Origin: Comamonadaceae bacterium CG12_big_fil_rev_8_21_14_0_65_59_15
GTDB taxonomy: Bacteria; Pseudomonadota; Gammaproteobacteria; Burkholderiales; Burkholderiaceae_C
Direction of reading: 5' to 3'
Assembly: GCA_002786915.1 (NCBI GenBank)
Contig: PCUV01000079.1
Location: 742 to 47,607, forward strand
Length of the DNA: 46,866 bases
This document shows positions 39,320-46,866 of this stretch, piece by piece. The notes beneath the pieces are model-generated. The model saw only the letters and a list, made by a program, of their open reading frames with translations. It did not search any database and had not been told where the DNA came from. Each line of letters begins with the position of its first letter. The first letter of the stretch is position 1. The position numbers were made by a program, and so were the translations under genes.

Positions 39320-42300
39320 ATGCACCATGCCATGTTGACCGCTTTGCGTCATCAAGCCAAACAAGTTTCTTCTGACGGCGCAGAAGCGTTGGCCGACTTC
39401 ATTGCCGCTTATTTTGAAGGTGCCGACCCGCAGGAGCTGGAGCTGCGTGGTGTTGACAACCTGGTGGCTATGGCCAGCGCTCATTTGCGCTTGCTCGATG
39501 CGCCAACGGACGCCGGTGGGGCGCGTGTGCGCGTCTTCAATCCAACTGTGGCCGAAGATGGCTTCAGCAGTGAGCACACGGTCGTGCAGATCGTACACGA
39601 CGATCTGCCATTTTTGGTTGACTCAATCACCATGGCCGTCAATCGCTTGGGGCGGGTTGCGCACTGGATTGTCCATCCGTTGCTTGTTATTGACCGCGAT
39701 AGCAACGGCGTGCTGCGCAAGGTTGTGGCTGCCAGCGCGCAGGTTTCAGCGGGTGAGCAGGTGCAGTCGTTCATCATGGTGCAATGCGACCGTATCGCGC
39801 TGGCATCGGAGCGCCAGGCCCTGGCCGATGAGTTGTCTGGTGTGCTGCAAGACGTCCGGTTGGTGGTGTCGGACTGGCCTGCGATGCTGGCCCGTTTGCA
39901 GTTGGTGTGTGAGCAATGTGAGCATCTGCAGCAGCCCTCTACCGGTCAGTTGGAAGGGGTTGCCTTGTTGCGCTGGCTACAGGCCCAGCATTTCACTTTT
40001 CTGGGCGCACGCGATTACACGCTCAGGCGCCTGACTGACGGCGTTGAGCTCGAGGCCGTTGCAGACTCAGGTCTGGGCATTTTGCGCGGCAAAGTGCAAA
40101 CGCCTTCTAACCTGTTGCCACCTGACGCGCTCGATTTTCTGGAGTCTGACCAATTGGTGCTGGTCACCAAAGCCATGACACGTGCCACTGTGCATCGCCC
40201 TGCCTGGCTGGACTATCTGGCCGTCAAGCGCTTCAACACGGCTGGTGAAGTCATTGGTGAAACCCGTTTTTTGGGCTTGTATACGTCCAAAGCTTACGCC
40301 GCGCCGGTGCTGGAAATTCCGCAGGTTCGTCGGCGTGCGCAGGCTGTCATGATTGCCGCCGCCGTGGTCCCCGATAGCCATGCGGCCAAGTCGCTTCAGG
40401 CCATTCTGGAGGCCTACCCACGTGACGAGCTGATGCAGGCCGATACTGCCGTCCTGATTGATCATGCGATCAGCATTCTGCGTCTTCAGGAACATCAGCG
40501 CACACGCGTTTTTTTGCGCCGCGATCCCTTCGGACGCTTTACTTCCGCGCTGGTGTTCGTGCCGCGTGATCGCTACAACACCGAGTTGCGCAGCCGCATT
40601 GGCGACGAGTTGATGCGGGCGCTGGACGGGCAGTCGATCGAGTACACGCCCATGCTCACCGACCAGCCACTGGCGCGCATTCACTACCTGGTGCGGTCGC
40701 AGCAACTGGCACCTGCCAGCCCCGATGTGACGGCCTTGGAAACACGTATTGCCAACCTCGCCAAGCGCTGGGAAGATGACTGCAAGCAAGCCTTGTTGCA
40801 AAACCTTGGGGAGACTGCCGCACTGTTGCTCGCCAACCGTTTCGCACTGGCTTTTTCTGATGCCTACAAGAATGATTTTTCTGGGTTGGTGGGGGCAGAG
40901 GATGCGCAGGTACTTTCCACCTTGTCGGCCCAAGATAGCATGGCGGTCCGGTTGTATCGTCCGCTGAACGCTGTGGTCGGCGTCGTACGCCTGAAGATTT
41001 ACAACGTTGCAAAAGTCGCGCTTTCTGATTCGCTGCCCGTGCTTGAGCGCATGGGTGCCCGGGTACTCGACGAACAGCCCTACAAGATTTCGCAAGTTGG
41101 TGGCGAGAACTTGTGGATTCATGACCTGGGACTCCAGTTGCCGACACACGCGGTGTTTGCTTCCATCAAGGAGCGCTTTGAAGAGCTGTTTTTGCAGGTC
41201 TGGCGTGCGCAGGTGGACAGCGATGATCTCAATCGTCTGTTGCTGGCTACGGATATGGATGCACGGGCCATTTCTGTTTTGCGTGCGTACACCCGGTACT
41301 TCAAACAACTGGGCTTTGGCTTCAGTCAAAGCTATATCGAGTCCACATTGTGCAAGAACGCTGCGGTGGCGCAGTTGCTGTACAACTTGTTTGAAACACG
41401 GTTTACCCCTGCCTTGCAGGGCGATCGCGTGGCGCAGCTCCAGGCTATGGCAGCGCAGATTGAAGCTGCGCTGGCGGCGGTGTCCAGTCTGGAAGAAGAT
41501 CGTGTGTTGCGCCAGTTTTACCAGTGCATTCAGGCGACCCTGCGTACCAACGTCTGGCAGGTCGCCGCGTCGGGGCAGCCCAAGCCTTACCTGAGCTTCA
41601 AGTTCAATCCGCGCCAGATACCTGGAGTACCCGAGCCCAAACCTCTGGCAGAAATCTGGGTCTATGCGCCGCGTTTCGAGGCGGTGCATTTGCGCAACGG
41701 CAAGGTGGCGCGCGGTGGTATTCGCTGGTCAGACCGGCACGAAGACTTTCGCACTGAAATTCTTGGATTGGTCAAGGCACAGCACGTCAAGAACACGGTC
41801 ATTGTTCCGGTCGGTTCCAAAGGCGGCTTTGTGCTCAAGCAAGCGCCTAGCCCGTCCGATCGCGAGGCCTGGATGGCCGAAGGCATTGCCTGCTATCGGC
41901 TGTTTTTGTCCGGCCTGCTGGACCTGACCGACAACCTGGTGCATGGCGTGGTCACGCCACCTGTCAATGTCGTGCGTCACGACACAGAAGATCCTTACCT
42001 GGTGGTAGCGGCCGATAAGGGTACGGCCAGTTTTTCAGATATTGCCAACGCTGTGTCAGCGCAGTACGGCTATTGGTTGGGTGACGCTTTTGCCTCGGGT
42101 GGTTCGGTCGGTTACGACCACAAAAAAATGGGCATCACGGCGCGCGGCGCTTGGGAATCGGCCAAGCGTCATTTCCGTGCCATGGGTCTGGATACGCAGA
42201 CGACGCGCTTTACCGTGGTCGGCATTGGCGACATGTCGGGCGACGTGTTTGGCAACGGCATGCTCTTATCGGAGCACATTGCCCTGGTGGCAGCGTTTGA

Positions 42301-44077
42301 CCACCGGCATATTTTCATCGACCCGCAGCCGGATACTGCAGCCAGCTTTGGCGAGCGCAAGCGTTTGTTCCAGTTGCCACGTTCTAGTTGGGACGACTAC
42401 GACAAACAGCTGATTTCCGAGGGGGGTGGCGTCTATCCGCGTTCGGCCAAGTCTATTGCGCTGTCCGCTGCTGCGCAGCAGGTGCTGGGTATCGAGGCAT
42501 CCGAACTGACACCCAACGAATTACTTCATGCCTTGCTCAAGGCACCGGTGGATCTGATCTACAACGGCGGCATTGGAACCTACGTCAAGGCCAGCTTTGA
42601 AAGTCATGCACAGGTGGGCGACAAGGCAGGTGATGCGTTCCGGGTCACTGGGGGGCAGTTACGGTGCAAAGTCCTGGTAGAAGGCGGCAACCTGGGCTGC
42701 ACCCAAAACGGTCGCATCGAATTTGCCCAGAAGGGCGGGCTGATTTATACCGACGCCATTGACAACTCGGCCGGGGTGGACTGCTCAGACCACGAGGTCA
42801 ACATCAAGATTTTGCTCGATCGGGTGGTTGAAGCTGGAGACATGACCTATAAGCAGCGTAACGACCTGCTGGCGTCGATGACCGACGAAGTGGGGCAACT
42901 GGTGTTGACAGACAACTACTACCAGACCCAGGCACTGGACGTCGCCTGTCACCGGCCGCTCTACTTCCTGGACGGTCAACAGCGCTTGATGCAGTGGCTT
43001 GAAGGCGCCGGGCGGCTGGACCGCGCTATTGAATTCTTGCCGACAGATGACGTGATTGCGCATCGACGCAGCCAGAAAATGGGCTTCACCGCGCCGGAGA
43101 ACGCGGTCTTGCTCGCATACGCCAAGATTTCCGTCTTTGACGATTTGGTGGCCAGTGACCTGCCTGATGATCCTTACTTCAATCGGGCACTGACGGCGTA
43201 TTTTCCACAAGCTTTGGCAGGCCGCTTTGACGACGTCATTGCGCGTCACCCGCTCAAGCGCGAGATTGTGGCGACGGTCGTTGCCAACACGCTGGTCAAT
43301 CGCATGGGTGCCACGTTTGTCAACTTTCTGGCAGCCGAGGCGGTGGCTAAAACGGCGGATGTGGTACGCGCCTATACCCTGGCGCGCGAAATTTTCGAGC
43401 TTGAATCGTTGTGGGACCGCATTGACACCCTTGACCACAGCGTTTCTAGCGAGTTACAGCTGGATTTGTTAAGCAAGCTGATGGCCATTGCCCAGCGTGC
43501 TTCGCGCTGGATGTTGCGCTGGCGTGGCGCCGTCTCCGATTTGCCCAGTCTGATTGCGCGTTACCAGCCGGGCGCCAGAGAATTGCGTTTGCGGCTGGCG
43601 GATTGGTTGCCAGCGCACGCACTGGAGAGCTGGAAGTCGGCGGCGGCGAAACTGGAGCAGGGCGGTGTTGACGCCGAGTTGGCGCAAGAGCTGACGGCGC
43701 TTGAGTACCTGTTTCCGGTACTGGACTTAGTGGATTTGAGCGAGAAAGTGCAGACCACGCTGGAACACACTGCTCGGACTTATTTTGAGGTGGACGGCGT
43801 TTTGGGGCTGTTGGCGTGGCGCGCGCAAATCAACCGTTTGCCGACTGATACCCTGTGGCAAACTCAGGCCCGTGGCAGCGCCAGGGACGACGTGTATGCC
43901 ATCGCCAGCCAGATCACGCAGGTGGTGCTGACGCGCTATCCGACGGTGTCAGATTGGTCTTCCCACAACGCGCCTCAGATTGCCCGGTTGTGCAAGCTAA
44001 TGCAAACCATTGCGGGTCAAAACTCGGATCTGGCGCCCGTGTCGGTGGCGTTGCGTGAACTGCGTCACTTGACATAA
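39320..44077 (+). CDS. gdhB: Large NAD-dependent glutamate dehydrogenase (GDH-180 type)
   Basis: A 1585-residue enzyme of the large NAD-GDH class that oxidatively deaminates glutamate to 2-oxoglutarate and ammonia. The N-terminal third holds ACT-like regulatory regions; the catalytic core includes KVARGGIRWSDRHEDFRTEILGLVKAQHVKNT and the catalytic-lysine segment VPVGSKGGFVLK (about 795-840), the GDMSGDVFGNGMLLSEH NAD-domain stretch (about 972-988), and a long helical C-terminal domain. The start at 39320 follows GGAG; a GTG at 39317 is a less likely alternative. Monocistronic. The gene symbol varies in the literature (gdhB/gdh2). Confidence 0.95.
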   Translation: MHHAMLTALRHQAKQVSSDGAEALADFIAAYFEGADPQELELRGVDNLVAMASAHLRLLDAPTDAGGARVRVFNPTVAEDGFSSEHTVVQIVHDDLPFLVDSITMAVNRLGRVAHWIVHPLLVIDRDSNGVLRKVVAASAQVSAGEQVQSFIMVQCDRIALASERQALADELSGVLQDVRLVVSDWPAMLARLQLVCEQCEHLQQPSTGQLEGVALLRWLQAQHFTFLGARDYTLRRLTDGVELEAVADSGLGILRGKVQTPSNLLPPDALDFLESDQLVLVTKAMTRATVHRPAWLDYLAVKRFNTAGEVIGETRFLGLYTSKAYAAPVLEIPQVRRRAQAVMIAAAVVPDSHAAKSLQAILEAYPRDELMQADTAVLIDHAISILRLQEHQRTRVFLRRDPFGRFTSALVFVPRDRYNTELRSRIGDELMRALDGQSIEYTPMLTDQPLARIHYLVRSQQLAPASPDVTALETRIANLAKRWEDDCKQALLQNLGETAALLLANRFALAFSDAYKNDFSGLVGAEDAQVLSTLSAQDSMAVRLYRPLNAVVGVVRLKIYNVAKVALSDSLPVLERMGARVLDEQPYKISQVGGENLWIHDLGLQLPTHAVFASIKERFEELFLQVWRAQVDSDDLNRLLLATDMDARAISVLRAYTRYFKQLGFGFSQSYIESTLCKNAAVAQLLYNLFETRFTPALQGDRVAQLQAMAAQIEAALAAVSSLEEDRVLRQFYQCIQATLRTNVWQVAASGQPKPYLSFKFNPRQIPGVPEPKPLAEIWVYAPRFEAVHLRNGKVARGGIRWSDRHEDFRTEILGLVKAQHVKNTVIVPVGSKGGFVLKQAPSPSDREAWMAEGIACYRLFLSGLLDLTDNLVHGVVTPPVNVVRHDTEDPYLVVAADKGTASFSDIANAVSAQYGYWLGDAFASGGSVGYDHKKMGITARGAWESAKRHFRAMGLDTQTTRFTVVGIGDMSGDVFGNGMLLSEHIALVAAFDHRHIFIDPQPDTAASFGERKRLFQLPRSSWDDYDKQLISEGGGVYPRSAKSIALSAAAQQVLGIEASELTPNELLHALLKAPVDLIYNGGIGTYVKASFESHAQVGDKAGDAFRVTGGQLRCKVLVEGGNLGCTQNGRIEFAQKGGLIYTDAIDNSAGVDCSDHEVNIKILLDRVVEAGDMTYKQRNDLLASMTDEVGQLVLTDNYYQTQALDVACHRPLYFLDGQQRLMQWLEGAGRLDRAIEFLPTDDVIAHRRSQKMGFTAPENAVLLAYAKISVFDDLVASDLPDDPYFNRALTAYFPQALAGRFDDVIARHPLKREIVATVVANTLVNRMGATFVNFLAAEAVAKTADVVRAYTLAREIFELESLWDRIDTLDHSVSSELQLDLLSKLMAIAQRASRWMLRWRGAVSDLPSLIARYQPGARELRLRLADWLPAHALESWKSAAAKLEQGGVDAELAQELTALEYLFPVLDLVDLSEKVQTTLEHTARTYFEVDGVLGLLAWRAQINRLPTDTLWQTQARGSARDDVYAIASQITQVVLTRYPTVSDWSSHNAPQIARLCKLMQTIAGQNSDLAPVSVALRELRHLT

Positions 44078-44100
44078 AGGTCAAACGGCGACGACCGGGT

Positions 44101-44607
44101 TCAGACGACCTGGTTGAGCAACCGCCCGGTGGTTAATGGTTGCGCAGCGCCCGTCGTCTGGGGCGTGTAGTTACGGGACAGGGTCGTCGCTGCCGTTTGG
44201 TCTGACCACCGGGTATTGGTAGCCGTCAACAGACTCGAATTGACCAAGTCTTTTTGCTGGTTTGATAGATCCATGGCCAATATGGGTTGAGCCACTTTGA
44301 ACACGGCAGCCAGCGTGTTCAGGTAGGTGGGTTCACCGACACTGGGTACGGTGGCCGTCTGACTGGCACTTGTTTGACTTACACGCTCGCTGGTTGCTAC
44401 AGGACGGGTGTTTGCGCCACTCTCCATGCTGCGCACGCGTCCCTGGGCTTGCTGCGTAATCTGTTCTTGTCTGTCGAGTTGCTGACGCAGATCGTCGGCG
44501 TAGGCTTGGGCTTGACTGGCCTCGCGTCGCGCCTGCTCGACGCGCGAACGCATCAACGCCGCCTGTAAGGACGGTGTGGCACTGCTCACGGCTGTCAGAC
44601 GGGCCAT
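44101..44607 (-). CDS. Uncharacterised coiled-coil protein with TTGRLLN tail
   Basis: A 168-residue hydrophilic protein with a coiled-coil-like N-terminal half (about residues 17-65, rich in Arg, Gln, Glu and Ala), a Ser/Thr-rich middle, and a C-terminus L-T-T-G-R-L-L-N-Q-V-V. No signal peptide or membrane segment was seen. The extreme C-terminus resembles that of the small neighbour upstream (T-T-G-R-L-V-N-L-T-A). The Shine-Dalgarno is weak (GCGAG), so the start is uncertain. I do not recognise a family. Confidence 0.7.
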   Translation of the reverse strand: MARLTAVSSATPSLQAALMRSRVEQARREASQAQAYADDLRQQLDRQEQITQQAQGRVRSMESGANTRPVATSERVSQTSASQTATVPSVGEPTYLNTLAAVFKVAQPILAMDLSNQQKDLVNSSLLTATNTRWSDQTAATTLSRNYTPQTTGAAQPLTTGRLLNQVV

Positions 44608-44634
44608 ATTGGCACACTCGCAGATCGCAATGAC

Positions 44635-44826
44635 TTATGCGGTCAGATTGACCAACCTTCCGGTGGTCTGACCCTGGGTGTTCACGGTTGGCTTGGGTGG
44701 CGGCGGTGCAGGCTTTTCAGTGGCCTCACTTTGCCGGGACTGTTGCCGGGTCTGTTCTGTCTTTTGAAGACGGGTCGGCTGCTGTGTGGTTTGCACTGCG
44801 GCAGACTTGGCGCTGGAGACTTCCAT
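44635..44826 (-). CDS. Small Gln/Pro-rich protein with TTGRLVN tail
   Basis: A 63-residue protein, starting at an ATG with a CAGGAG Shine-Dalgarno, that is almost entirely Gln, Thr, Ser, Lys, Arg and Pro. It has a polyproline segment (A-P-P-P-P-K-P, about residues 41-47) followed by T-V-N-T-Q-G-Q-T-T-G-R-L-V-N-L-T-A. It is likely disordered. It lies 27 bp upstream of the coiled-coil gene and is probably co-transcribed with it. Function unknown; the shared tail suggests a common binding partner (inference). Confidence 0.65.
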   Translation of the reverse strand: MEVSSAKSAAVQTTQQPTRLQKTEQTRQQSRQSEATEKPAPPPPKPTVNTQGQTTGRLVNLTA

Positions 44827-44934
44827 GGCTGCTCCTGGTTGTTACTTTATTCAGTTTACGCGTGTTGAAGTTGTACTTCAATACCCCTTGTGTGCACTCA
44901 GGGAAATACCTTTTGCAAATCTGTCGGGTAACGC

Positions 44935-46710
44935 TCAGACCTGAAACTGTAGCGCTGCCAACCCCGCGTACACGCCGCCATGCGCCAGCAACTCGGCGTG
45001 TGTGCCATGTTCCACCAGCCGTCCCTGGTCCAGCACCACAATGCGGTCGGCTTTTATGACGGTGGCCAGCCGGTGTGCGATGACCAGCGTGGTGCGCCCG
45101 CGCATGGCCGACTCCAGCGCCGCCTGCACCACGCGTTCACTCTCTGCGTCCAGCGCGCTGGTGGCTTCGTCCAACAAGAGTAGCGGCGGGTCTTTCAGAA
45201 TGGCCCGTGCAATCGCAATGCGCTGGCGCTGACCACCGCTCAGGCGCACGCCACGCTCGCCCAGAAACGTGTCATAGCCTTGGGGCAGGGCACGGATGAA
45301 CCCATCGGCAAATGCCGCCAGCGCCGCTGCTTGAACGTCGTCGTCTGTGGCATCCGGGCGACCGTAGCGGATGTTCTCAATCGCACTGCTGGAAAACACC
45401 ACCGCGTCTTGCGGCACGATGCCAATGCGCTGGCGCAGGTCGTGCAGGCTGAGCGCGCACGTGGGCACGCCGTCGAGCAAAATACGCCCTTGCTGCGCGT
45501 CGTAGTAGCGCAACAGCAGCTGAAACACCGTGCTCTTGCCCGCGCCGCTGGGGCCCACCAGCGCCACGGTTTGGCCAGCGGCCACCTTCAGAGTGATATC
45601 TTGCAGCGCAGCCTGTGCTGGGCGCGACGGATAATGAAACGTGATGTTCTCAAAATCAATAGCGCTTCCCGATTGATTGACGGGAGCTGGAGCCGGATTT
45701 TGTGGTGAAACAATGGGCGACTGGCTGGCCAGCAGTTCCATTAGCCGTTCGGTGGCGCCAGCAGCACGCAGCAAGTCGCCATAGACCTCACCGAGCACGG
45801 CAAACGCCCCGGCCAGAATGATCACGTAGATCACCGTCTGCCCCAAGTGCCCGGCGCTGATGCGACCGGCCAGCACCGCCTGCGTGCCCTGGTACAAGCC
45901 CCACAGCAGCGCCGCGCTGGTGGCGGTGATGATGAACGCCACCAGCACCGCACGCGCCCTTGAACGCCTTGCCGCCACGTCAAAAGCGGCTTCGGTGGCT
46001 TGGGTAAAGCGGCGGGCCTCGCGCGCTTCGGCGGTGTAGCTTTGCACCACGGGAATGGCGTTGAGCACCTCGGCGGCGATGGCGCTCGAATCAGCGGCGC
46101 GGTCCTGGCTGGCGCGAGAGAGCTTGCGCACGCGCCGCCCAAAGGCTGCGGCGGGCAGGATCACCAGCACCAAAATCAGAAGCACCTGCGCCATCACCAT
46201 GGGGTTGGTCCACACCAACATGCCCAACGCCCCGATGCCCATCACCAGGTTACGCAGCCCCATGCTGAGCGACGAGCCCACCACGGTTTGCACCAGCGTG
46301 GTGTCGTTGGACAAGCGCGACAGCACTTCACCCGTTTGCGTGGTCTCAAAGAATTCGGGGCTTTGCTGCAGCACGTGGGCGTACACGGCGTTGCGAATGT
46401 CCGCGCTGACGCGCTCGCCCAGCCAGCTCACCAGGTAAAAGCGCGCCGCAGAAAACACCCCCAGCGCCAGCGCCACGCCGAACAGCGCAACAAAGTGCTC
46501 GCGCAGCGCCATCAGCCGTTCGCCCGGCTGCGCCGTGGCCATGCCACCGTCAATCAAACTGCGTAGCGCCAGCGGAAACGCCAGCGTGGCCGTGGCGGCC
46601 AGTACCAGAAACACCAGCGCCAGCGCGATGCGCATTCGGTAGGGGCGCAAAAAGGGCAGCAGACCGGAAAGAGACTTGGGGTTGCGCGCAGGCGCAGGCG
46701 AGGGGGTCAT
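44935..46710 (-). CDS. ABC exporter half-transporter, fused membrane and ATPase domains (MsbA-like)
   Basis: A 591-residue protein: six-helix exporter domain (about 20-325), then an ATPase domain with Walker A G386-P-S-G-A-G-K-S-T394, Q-loop VPQD (432-435), signature LSGGQ (490-494), Walker B LLLLDEA (510-516) and the switch His546. As a homodimer it should export a hydrophobic substrate, with MsbA/multidrug type most similar; the substrate is not readable. ATG 46710 is preferred to an upstream start (46752) that would add 14 residues rich in Arg and Cys. The linker between the domains (about 330-350) coincides with a palindromic repeat copy. Confidence 0.9.
   Translation of the reverse strand: MTPSPAPARNPKSLSGLLPFLRPYRMRIALALVFLVLAATATLAFPLALRSLIDGGMATAQPGERLMALREHFVALFGVALALGVFSAARFYLVSWLGERVSADIRNAVYAHVLQQSPEFFETTQTGEVLSRLSNDTTLVQTVVGSSLSMGLRNLVMGIGALGMLVWTNPMVMAQVLLILVLVILPAAAFGRRVRKLSRASQDRAADSSAIAAEVLNAIPVVQSYTAEAREARRFTQATEAAFDVAARRSRARAVLVAFIITATSAALLWGLYQGTQAVLAGRISAGHLGQTVIYVIILAGAFAVLGEVYGDLLRAAGATERLMELLASQSPIVSPQNPAPAPVNQSGSAIDFENITFHYPSRPAQAALQDITLKVAAGQTVALVGPSGAGKSTVFQLLLRYYDAQQGRILLDGVPTCALSLHDLRQRIGIVPQDAVVFSSSAIENIRYGRPDATDDDVQAAALAAFADGFIRALPQGYDTFLGERGVRLSGGQRQRIAIARAILKDPPLLLLDEATSALDAESERVVQAALESAMRGRTTLVIAHRLATVIKADRIVVLDQGRLVEHGTHAELLAHGGVYAGLAALQFQV
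45651..45702. repeat. Palindromic repeat copy in the ABC exporter linker
   Basis: Bounded by CAAAATC (45651-45657) and GATTTTG (45696-45702), with an inner stem GCTTCCCG/CGGGAGC. It is in frame and encodes the flexible linker between the membrane and ATPase domains. The inner core diverges from the AAGGGCTAG copies, so membership is less certain. Confidence 0.5.
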
Positions 46711-46723
46711 GGGCCTGAGTATA

Positions 46724-46752
46724 TGTATACAAAATTGACATCTGGCCCTCAA
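46724..46752 (-). promoter_or_regulatory. Possible sigma70 promoter of the ABC exporter
   Basis: On the minus strand, TTGAGG (46747-46752) and TATACA (46724-46729) are spaced by 17 bp. The -35 lies within the degenerate repeat. The predicted start would leave a very short leader before ATG 46710, which lowers confidence. Nothing else was seen from here to the right edge, which is AT-rich. Confidence 0.3.
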
Positions 46753-46790
46753 GGATAAATGATTGATAGCTATAGGTATAATAGCTTAAT
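46740..46790 (-). repeat. Degenerate palindromic repeat copy upstream of the ABC exporter
   Basis: On the minus strand it reads ATAGCT ... TTATCCTTGAGGGCCAG ... CAATTTTG, aligning with the groES-groEL copy (ATAGCT ... TTATCTCATAAGGGCTAG ... CAATTTCA). The inverted symmetry is largely lost. Confidence 0.45.
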
Positions 46791-46866
46791 GCAGACTAAC
46801 CGGACTTTAACAACCACCTAAAAATACCCTTAAGAATCAATACGTTAGAGCGTACTAGTTTTTGGC

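Noticed and set aside
40067..41689. 540-codon minus-strand frame opposite the glutamate dehydrogenase
   Set aside because: It has no recognisable domain and mirrors the strongly supported plus-strand gene.

Overview
The window is a chromosomal stretch of a Betaproteobacterium, most likely Burkholderiales/Comamonadaceae (Rhodoferax/Polaromonas-like). This is inferred from the family composition, the tpiA-secG-tRNA-Leu-nuoA..N order, the type IV minor pilin cluster with a large pilY1, the large NAD-dependent glutamate dehydrogenase, and a dispersed palindromic repeat of a style I associate with that family. Most of it is core genome. No plasmid, phage or CRISPR was seen.

Layout. 1-694 (-): 5' part of an exported protein with two internal repeats, running off the left edge. 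881-3140 (-): SOS mutasome genes imuB and imuA behind a LexA box, without dnaE2 beside them. 3427-6005 (+): MlaE-type permease, MCE protein and lipoprotein, a lipid-transport module lacking its ATPase. 5995-7845 (-): uncharacterised EF-hand membrane protein. 8049-9272 (-): Bcr/CflA-type efflux pump. 9314-9790 (-): CopD-like membrane protein. 9895-12231 (+): groES-groEL with a sigma32-like promoter, a CIRCE operator and a strong terminator. 12236-about 12600: degenerate 5' part of a group II intron just after that terminator. 12687-18922 (+): type IV pilus minor pilins, PilY1 and a PilE-like pilin. 19074-21757 (+): rpsO and pnp with structured leaders. 21823-23948 (+): quinone oxidoreductase, tpiA, secG. 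24067-24151 (+): tRNA-Leu(GAG). 24213-38564 (+): complete 14-gene nuoA-N complex I operon, then a Nudix hydrolase. 39320-44077 (+): NAD-glutamate dehydrogenase. 44101-44826 (-): two small uncharacterised proteins sharing a C-terminal motif. 44935-46710 (-): ABC exporter with fused domains.

The genes cover stress response (SOS mutasome, chaperonin), envelope biology (lipid transport, pili, export), RNA decay/translation and central energy metabolism. The best leads for new biology are: a palindromic repeat that occurs in frame inside coding sequences; an intron remnant docked on the groEL terminator; the ATPase-less MlaE/MCE module; the EF-hand membrane protein; the pair of small TTGRLxN-tailed proteins; and RNA leaders before rpsO and pnp. 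All calls come from reading the sequence, with no database search.
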